Positions 58,624-64,000 of a stretch of DNA of 64,000 bases are shown here, piece by piece (the stretch's first letter is position 1; each line of letters opens with the position of its first letter). The position numbers and the translations under genes were made by a program. Under the pieces are notes generated by a model. It had not been told where the DNA came from. It made no database searches and saw nothing but the letters and a program-made list of their open reading frames with translations. Location: positions 62,001 through 126,000 of the forward strand of contig JBGUPJ010000021.1 of assembly GCA_045130235.1 (NCBI GenBank), given 5' to 3'. The stretch comes from UBA1756 sp045130235 (GTDB taxonomy: Bacteria > Bacteroidota > Bacteroidia > Bacteroidales > WCHB1-69).

Positions 58624-61566
58624 CTATCTCACTTCAATCTCATCAACAAAGATGTGGGCATCGCCGCCGGCGCCAAGGTGCCACTCGGGAATTTTACCAA
58701 AATTTTTGGCCTTGATGCGGACGTAACGTGCTTTGGCAGACCCTTTTACTGTAAAGTCTTCCACTTTCTCCGTATAGTCATCTGTGGGGCTGTTGTTTTG
58801 GTACGTGCCGAAGGGAACAAAATGCTCGCCGTCTTCCGACACCTCCACAATCAGCTCGGTCGGGAACCAGATCCAGGCACGGATATCCTCCAAAAAGCCG
58901 ACTGACACCTCATGCACCTCCTTCACCGACCAGAGATCCACCACGGCCTCAAAATCCTGACCTTGGAAGCCCTGCCAGCCGCCGAGCCGCCACTTGACAT
59001 TGCCCCGCAGCCCGTCCACCAGTCCATCGTCGCCTCCCGCCGTATATTGCGGATTGTACGGACTGATGTAGCGTACCGACTTGTCTTTCACAAACTTAAT
59101 ATAAGTGGCCTCGGACATTGCGCCGGGGAACCAATCCTTACTGTCGGTCCATGCCTTGATCGTGGTCGTTTTAGTGATGGTAAATGGAGTAGTATATCGA
59201 TGCCACTTTTTGAAGTTATCGTCTGATGTCACATAGTAAATGACAGGTTTCGGGCGATTTACATATTTGTCGGCTGGCCGTATGGCAACAGTCATCTTGT
59301 CGCGGAACACACTTTCGCAACTTTCAAAAACAGGTACATCATCACGTCCTACATCATAGCGATCTTGGAAAGCGCTCTTTGTCCATTGCTCCCAAAAGAA
59401 TGCCTTATTGGGGTACGATCCCATGAACAACTCCAAAGTGCTGCCACCAGCAATGTCATCATAGGTGATTCCAGGATGATGAAGCTCCTTTGCATTTATT
59501 ATAGCAGACTGAATATAAGCGTTTTTCTTATTCTGATTTTTGCAAATAATGGTAAAGGTCTTGCCATTTTCGAGATGAATCTTCACCTCATCAAAAATCG
59601 GAGAACCGATCTCATACTGGTTGCTGCCGGGAGCGATGGTATAGAACCCCATGGCGCTCATCACGTACCAGGCCGACATCTGTCCGCAGTCCTCGTTGCC
59701 GCACAGCCCGTCGGGAGCGTCCTGATAGAGTTCGGTGAGGATGCGGCGCACCACCTGTTGGGTCTTCCATGGCTGGCCCACGTAATTGTACATGTAGGGC
59801 GCGTGATGCCCCGGCTCGTTGCCATGCGCGTACTGCCCGATAATACCGGTGAGGTCGGCCTGCTCACGGCCCGTCATTTGTGCCGTGCCAAAGAACAGCG
59901 AATCCAACATCTCGGCCACATGTTTTTTCCCACCTGCCCGCCACACATAGTGGTCGAAATCGTGCGGCACATAGGTGGAATACTGCCAAGAGTTGGCCTC
60001 TGTGAAATGATTGTTCACTTCCGCCGGGTCGAACGGCTGGATGAACGCGCCATTGCTTCTTGGGTGCATGAAGCCGTTTTCATCCACAATATTCTTATAA
60101 TTCATACACCGAAAGAAGAATTTGTTTGCCGTGTCCCGACAGCCTAAATCATCAGCATACTGATAGATACACCAGTCATCGAAACAATACTCCAAAGTCT
60201 TGGAGACCGACTCGTGCTCCTTGTCGGCGGGGATGTAATCGTATTTGTCAAATTCGGGGCGGCCCAATTTCGGCAGTTTTGCCGATTCCACCATTGCTTT
60301 CAGCATCTCATGTTTATCGTAATCACCTATCCCTTTGCGACTTGCATCCAAGATGACGGGAATGGAGTGGTAACCGATCATGCACCAGGTTTCGTAGGCC
60401 GACAGTTCCCACATGGGCAGCTGGCCACCCTGCCGGTAAGCCAGCAGGAAGGTGTTGAGGAAGTCGTTGGTGCGCTCGCGGTCGATGAGGTTGAGCAGCG
60501 GGTGCAGGGCTCGGTAGGTGTCCCACAGCGAGAAGACGGTATAGACCTTATGCCCGTCGCCACGATGCACTTTCCCGTCCTGTCCGCGGTAGCGACCGTC
60601 GAGGTCAGAAAATTCGTATGGTGATGTAAAACAGTGATACAGTGCCGTATAGAAAATCCGCATATCATTCTCATCCCCTTTTACCTCAATTTTTCCTAAC
60701 TCTTTGTTCCACACATCGTTGGCGCGTTGGCGGTAGAGGTCGAAGTTGAAAGTGGGGGCTTCGGCAAGGTTGGCGCGGGCTCCGTCGATGTCCACCGCGG
60801 AGATGCCCACATTGAGGCACACCTGGTTGACATCATCGGCAAAATAGACCAGTGCCTTGAGGTTGCCGCCTTGCACATGGTCGTTGTTGTTGAGAAGGGT
60901 GGAATCTCTGAAAAACAGCACTTTAGTAGCAGGCTGCGAGAGTTTCATGCAGAAGTAAACATGCTGGTTCTCACTCCAAGCGTTCGATACCCGATAACCA
61001 GTAATTTCTTCATTATCAATCAATTCAAAATAACTATCCACTACAATGTCACGGTGGCCGAGGTCGATGACGATGCCATGAGGTTGGCCGTCGTTGGCGA
61101 AGGTATAGCGGTGGCATCCCACATGGATGGTGGTGGTCATCTCGGCGAACACATTCGGGCCGTCGAGCTGCACGGCGTAATAGCCCGGCTGGGCGGTCTC
61201 GTTCTGGTGCGAGAAGGTGGAGCAGTAGCGGGTGTTGACGGGCGAGCCCTCGCCGGAGAAGGGCATCACGAGGATGTCGCCGTAGTCGGAGCAGCCGGTG
61301 CCGCTGAGGTGGGTATGCGAGAAGCCGTACACCACGTTATCGTCGTAGTGGTAGCCCGAGCAGCCGTCCCAACCGGTGAGGCGGGTATCGGGGCTGAGCT
61401 GGACCGCGCCGAAGGGAACGAGCGCGCCGGGGAAGGTGTGCCCATGGGCGCCGGTACCGACGAGCGGGTTGACATATTGGGTATAGTTCTGAGCATCAAT
61501 TCTAAAGGGAGAACACAATAGAAAAGTTACGATGAGAAAGATGAAAGAGGGGATGTTTTTTTTCAT
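58624..61566 (-). CDS. Family 92 glycoside hydrolase (exo-alpha-mannosidase)
   Basis: A 980-residue secreted enzyme. I start it at 61566 (MKKNIPSF), because the longer frame overlaps a promoter element. Signal peptide about 1-26. The GH92 N-terminal lobe (YVNPLVGTG, FPGALVPFGAVQLSPDT, GFSHTHLSGTG) and catalytic (alpha/alpha)6 barrel with NEDCGQMSAWYVMSAMGF are clear. Behind it come a chitobiase-type C-terminal beta-domain (about 780-835; ITKTTTIKAW) and a discoidin (F5/8) carbohydrate-binding domain (about 840-980). GH92 enzymes release mannose from N-glycans or mannans in a calcium-dependent reaction. There is no SusCD pair next to it, so it is a lone secreted mannosidase, perhaps for host or yeast glycans. 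Confidence 0.93.
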   Translation of the reverse strand: MKKNIPSFIFLIVTFLLCSPFRIDAQNYTQYVNPLVGTGAHGHTFPGALVPFGAVQLSPDTRLTGWDGCSGYHYDDNVVYGFSHTHLSGTGCSDYGDILVMPFSGEGSPVNTRYCSTFSHQNETAQPGYYAVQLDGPNVFAEMTTTIHVGCHRYTFANDGQPHGIVIDLGHRDIVVDSYFELIDNEEITGYRVSNAWSENQHVYFCMKLSQPATKVLFFRDSTLLNNNDHVQGGNLKALVYFADDVNQVCLNVGISAVDIDGARANLAEAPTFNFDLYRQRANDVWNKELGKIEVKGDENDMRIFYTALYHCFTSPYEFSDLDGRYRGQDGKVHRGDGHKVYTVFSLWDTYRALHPLLNLIDRERTNDFLNTFLLAYRQGGQLPMWELSAYETWCMIGYHSIPVILDASRKGIGDYDKHEMLKAMVESAKLPKLGRPEFDKYDYIPADKEHESVSKTLEYCFDDWCIYQYADDLGCRDTANKFFFRCMNYKNIVDENGFMHPRSNGAFIQPFDPAEVNNHFTEANSWQYSTYVPHDFDHYVWRAGGKKHVAEMLDSLFFGTAQMTGREQADLTGIIGQYAHGNEPGHHAPYMYNYVGQPWKTQQVVRRILTELYQDAPDGLCGNEDCGQMSAWYVMSAMGFYTIAPGSNQYEIGSPIFDEVKIHLENGKTFTIICKNQNKKNAYIQSAIINAKELHHPGITYDDIAGGSTLELFMGSYPNKAFFWEQWTKSAFQDRYDVGRDDVPVFESCESVFRDKMTVAIRPADKYVNRPKPVIYYVTSDDNFKKWHRYTTPFTITKTTTIKAWTDSKDWFPGAMSEATYIKFVKDKSVRYISPYNPQYTAGGDDGLVDGLRGNVKWRLGGWQGFQGQDFEAVVDLWSVKEVHEVSVGFLEDIRAWIWFPTELIVEVSEDGEHFVPFGTYQNNSPTDDYTEKVEDFTVKGSAKARYVRIKAKNFGKIPEWHLGAGGDAHIFVDEIEVR

Positions 61567-61602
61567 AAAATAATGGGATAGAAAAGTTTTCAATTTCGGT
61601 TG

Positions 61603-61610
61603 CAAAGATA
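61603..61610 (-). promoter_or_regulatory. -7 promoter element of the GH92 gene
   Basis: TATCTTTG on the minus strand between the mltG stop and the GH92 start, 36 bases before the ATG. It suggests that GH92 is not only read through from mltG. Confidence 0.6.
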
Positions 61611-61612
61611 CG

Positions 61613-62647
61613 TTATTTTCGCTTGTTCAGTGCATTCTGGTATTTCCGTGCATTTTTCAGATGCTCGTTGTAGGTCTGGGCGAAATTATGGGCTCCGGAA
61701 AAATCTTCTTTGGCGCACATATACAGATAGTTATGATGCTCATAGTGCAGCACTGCATCGATGGCGGAGGTGGAGGGCAGCCGGATAGGACCGGGTGGCA
61801 GACCTTTGTGCAGATAGGTGTTGTATGGCGACTCGTACTGGGTGTGCTGGTTGAGCACCCGCCGGATGCTGTAGTCGCCGATGGCAAAGATGACCGTTGG
61901 GTCGGCCTGCAGCAGCATGTCCTTGTGCAGACGGTTCATGTACAGTCCCGCAATACGGGGTTGCTCGCCGGCACGAGGGTTTTCCTCCTCCACAATTGAG
62001 GCTAAAGTGGATACCTCCATCGGAGTCAGACCAATCTCTTTCGCGGCTGCTAAGCGTTGTTCTGTCCAGAATTTCACATAGTAGCTGTACATTTTCTCAA
62101 AAAACTCCTTCGCCGTGATGTCGTAGTAAAACTCGTATGTGTCGGGACGGAAAATTGCGATAACCGTTTCAGGCTTGAGAGGCACCCCATTAGGCTTGTA
62201 ATTTTTGAGGAAATCTCTGTCATTCAGTAGTTTTTCTAAATCTTTCCAATCAAAATAGAATTCGTATTTCGATAGCTTTTCGATGAGTTGCTTTTTGGTG
62301 CGCACATTGTTGAAGGTGAATTTCACTGGGAAATGCTGTCCTCTGCGCAGTTTCATCACCATCGAGAAGTTGCTTTCGTCTTTTTCAAAAACATATTTAC
62401 CGGGCTTTACACTTTTATAGAATAAAAGCTTGCAGGTCAACCGGAAAGAGCTTTCGTTTTCGAGTGCGCCCTGACGTTTCATCTCCGAAATTACCTGTTC
62501 GTAGCTGGAATTCTGTGCGATAACGACGATGGACTTTTTGGAGGTGTTGCCTGAAAACAGCATATAGGCAAAGCTGATGGCAGCCACGATGCAGACGGCC
62601 AGTACGCTGTAGATGATGTATCGGATGTTTTTTTTCGAGAGTTTCAT
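61613..62647 (-). CDS. mltG: MltG, endolytic murein transglycosylase
   Basis: A 344-residue membrane-anchored YceG-family protein that cleaves nascent glycan strands and so sets their length. A short cytoplasmic tail and one transmembrane helix (about 10-30) precede the LysM-like segment and the catalytic domain. The catalytic glutamate lies in ASIVEEENPRAGEQPRIAGLYMNRL (about residues 213-237), with further conserved segments LQADPTVIFA, SPYNTY and GLPPGPI. Its start ATG overlaps the stop of the U32 gene (ATGA), so they are translationally coupled. Confidence 0.93.
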   Translation of the reverse strand: MKLSKKNIRYIIYSVLAVCIVAAISFAYMLFSGNTSKKSIVVIAQNSSYEQVISEMKRQGALENESSFRLTCKLLFYKSVKPGKYVFEKDESNFSMVMKLRRGQHFPVKFTFNNVRTKKQLIEKLSKYEFYFDWKDLEKLLNDRDFLKNYKPNGVPLKPETVIAIFRPDTYEFYYDITAKEFFEKMYSYYVKFWTEQRLAAAKEIGLTPMEVSTLASIVEEENPRAGEQPRIAGLYMNRLHKDMLLQADPTVIFAIGDYSIRRVLNQHTQYESPYNTYLHKGLPPGPIRLPSTSAIDAVLHYEHHNYLYMCAKEDFSGAHNFAQTYNEHLKNARKYQNALNKRK

Positions 62648-64000
62648 GATTGTGTTTTTGAAAGTGATGGGGCTTTTTTGACCTTCATCTCGCAGCTTTT
62701 GCAGTCGAATTCAAGTTGGAAGCGATGAACAGAGTTGGAGAGGACGAGGGGTTCGGGATAGGGAAGTGTTTTTCCGTTGCGGGTGCAGTAGCCGAGGGTG
62801 AAGCGGATGCAGTGCTTGCATGTCATCAGCACGGCGTCGGGGATGGGGGCCACCTCGTAGGCCGGGGCCGTCTCGCTCGCCCCGTGCTGCCGGTAGAAAG
62901 TCTCCGCCTGCTGGTTCATGATGTTGGCGCGGTAGTCGGCGTTTCCGGCAACGGGCAGTGGCATCGTCGCTTCGCAGCGTTGCTGTGGCAAGCGTCCTGC
63001 CGGCCTCCGGTGCGAGGCCAGCCGTGCCTCCACCAGCCGCTCCACCACTTCGCGGCGCCACTGGTTTACTGCGCTGGCCGCCAGGAAGTAAGCTCTCGTC
63101 AGGTCGAGGGTGACCTCGCGGGCCACAAAGGACGTGCCGCCCAGTTTCGACAGGTTGCGCCTCAGATTCTCGTTGGCAGCTTCCGCCTGTCGCGCCTCCT
63201 CCTTGGCGGCACTCACCGCCAGCTCGGCGCTCCCTCCCTCCTCATCGATGATGCGCAACAGAAAGCCTTCGTCGGTTTCCGACAAGTGGATGTCCACGGG
63301 GATGCGCCTTGCCGCCGACTCGCCGCGCAACTGCTTGTCGAAAACAATGTCGAGGTTGCGATAAACGCTGTCGCCCACCTTAAGTCCCCGCACAGGCTCT
63401 AAGGTGGTCACTAAACCGCCATCAGCGGTGTTGATGCGGAAGCCTGCCAGCTCGTTATTTTCATCCACATAGCTCAACCCGTCACCGTTGTGTAAGGTCT
63501 GCGTGGTGACAATGCGGATTTTATTTCCACTGATATTCAGTATTTTACCAATGGGTTCGCCGATGGATTTCGGCGTGTCGGGTTCCACCATCACATTCTC
63601 TCTGCCATGCAGAAAGTACTCGGTCGCCCCTCGGTTGAAGGTCTTCTCTGGCGATGGCGTGAAGGTGAGCTCTACCTTTCCCGCCGATGCCGGACCATAT
63701 TTCGCCTCTTTCTCAAAAAAGGCATCCAACTTTTTCCGGTAAAAAGCGGTGATGTTCTTCACGTAGTCGATGCCTTTAAGCCTACCTTCGATTTTGAGGG
63801 AGGTGATGCCGGCATGGATCATTTCTTCGAGAGTGTCGGAGCGGTTCATGTCCTTGAGCGACAGCAAGTGACTGTTCTCGCGGATGACCTTCCCGTCGGC
63901 GTCGGTGAGGGTGTAGGGCAGCCGACAGAACTGGGCGCAGTTGCCGCGGTTGGCGCTGCGGCCAGTACAGGCCTGGCTCATGTAGCACTGACCGCTATAG
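62644..64000 (-). CDS. U32-family peptidase, 3' part (start beyond the window)
   Basis: A frame of about 452 codons enters from the right edge and ends at 62644, so the N-terminus is missing. The U32 signature region is visible at the edge (SGQCYMSQACTGRSANRGNCAQFCR), followed by LSLKDMN and ITSLKIEGRLK. C-terminal to the peptidase U32 domain come further collagenase-like segments, then a cysteine-bearing end (CKHCIRFTLGYC and CKSCEMK). U32 members in this group include the collagenase-like peptidases and the RNA hydroxylase RlhA/TrhP; the longer Bacteroidota protein with a DUF3656-like middle is of this type. The stop overlaps the mltG start. Confidence 0.9.
   Translation of the reverse strand, partial: YSGQCYMSQACTGRSANRGNCAQFCRLPYTLTDADGKVIRENSHLLSLKDMNRSDTLEEMIHAGITSLKIEGRLKGIDYVKNITAFYRKKLDAFFEKEAKYGPASAGKVELTFTPSPEKTFNRGATEYFLHGRENVMVEPDTPKSIGEPIGKILNISGNKIRIVTTQTLHNGDGLSYVDENNELAGFRINTADGGLVTTLEPVRGLKVGDSVYRNLDIVFDKQLRGESAARRIPVDIHLSETDEGFLLRIIDEEGGSAELAVSAAKEEARQAEAANENLRRNLSKLGGTSFVAREVTLDLTRAYFLAASAVNQWRREVVERLVEARLASHRRPAGRLPQQRCEATMPLPVAGNADYRANIMNQQAETFYRQHGASETAPAYEVAPIPDAVLMTCKHCIRFTLGYCTRNGKTLPYPEPLVLSNSVHRFQLEFDCKSCEMKVKKAPSLSKTQS

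Overview
The window looks like a chromosomal segment of a member of the Bacteroidota, most likely order Bacteroidales. This rests on several observations. Many intergenic gaps carry the Bacteroidota -7 promoter element TAnnTTTG. The families present are typical of the phylum: DUF4270, DUF2723, a GldA-like ABC ATPase, a PorE-like OmpA protein of the type IX secretion system, a family 92 glycosidase and lipoproteins with acidic residues after the lipobox cysteine. The metabolic genes suggest an amino-acid/peptide user: lysine 2,3-aminomutase, a probable lysine aminomutase reactivase fragment, tryptophanase, imidazolonepropionase, L-threonine dehydrogenase, DPP5-like, M16 and U32 peptidases, and serine hydroxymethyltransferase. 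All calls come from reading the sequence; no database was searched.

Layout. 1-11761 (minus strand): a 5'-fragment of a P-loop protein (KamB-like), a stand-alone mreB with its own terminator, an efflux adaptor plus TolC pair with no inner-membrane pump beside it, a CPBP protease, a PorE-like envelope protein, a GldA-like ATPase, an LptF/LptG permease, a small membrane protein and a DPP5-like peptidase. 11880-19284 (plus): murB, recJ, a lipoprotein esterase, a lipoprotein that appears to hold a circularly permuted von Willebrand A domain, kamA and tRNA-Val(CAC). 19404-21319 (minus): a secreted orphan protein, a decayed RAYT-type transposase remnant and a membrane-bound LytTR regulator. 21495-23981 (plus): an acyl-activating enzyme/acyl carrier/acyltransferase fusion, divergent from the LytTR gene across a gap that holds a perfect direct repeat. 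24044-27623 (minus): ferritin and an M16 peptidase, separated by a TTTTCA(A/G) heptamer repeat tract.

27782-48936 (plus): a glycogen-synthase-like protein, DUF4270, glmS, threonine dehydrogenase, a giant DUF2723 membrane protein, a Skp/OmpH-like protein, a MORN lipoprotein, tnaA, DUF3109, a class A penicillin-binding protein, a TonB-dependent receptor with a PCMD-like lipoprotein, hutI and a sodium-dependent transporter. 55966-64000 (minus): sufS, glyA, a GH92 glycosidase, mltG and a truncated U32 peptidase.

The most interesting part is 49057-55931, a tight six-gene operon with its own promoter and a strong terminator. It encodes an SPFH/Band-7 protein with four zinc ribbons, a four-helix membrane protein, a large single-pass coiled-coil protein, two full-length paralogues sharing an ELD(R/K)PTFDF motif, and a bactofilin-like beta-helix protein. 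None except the first and last belongs to a family I recognise. Together they look like a membrane-associated scaffold or envelope-stress assembly that, to my knowledge, is undescribed. The second most interesting item is the permuted vWA lipoprotein at 16562-17695.
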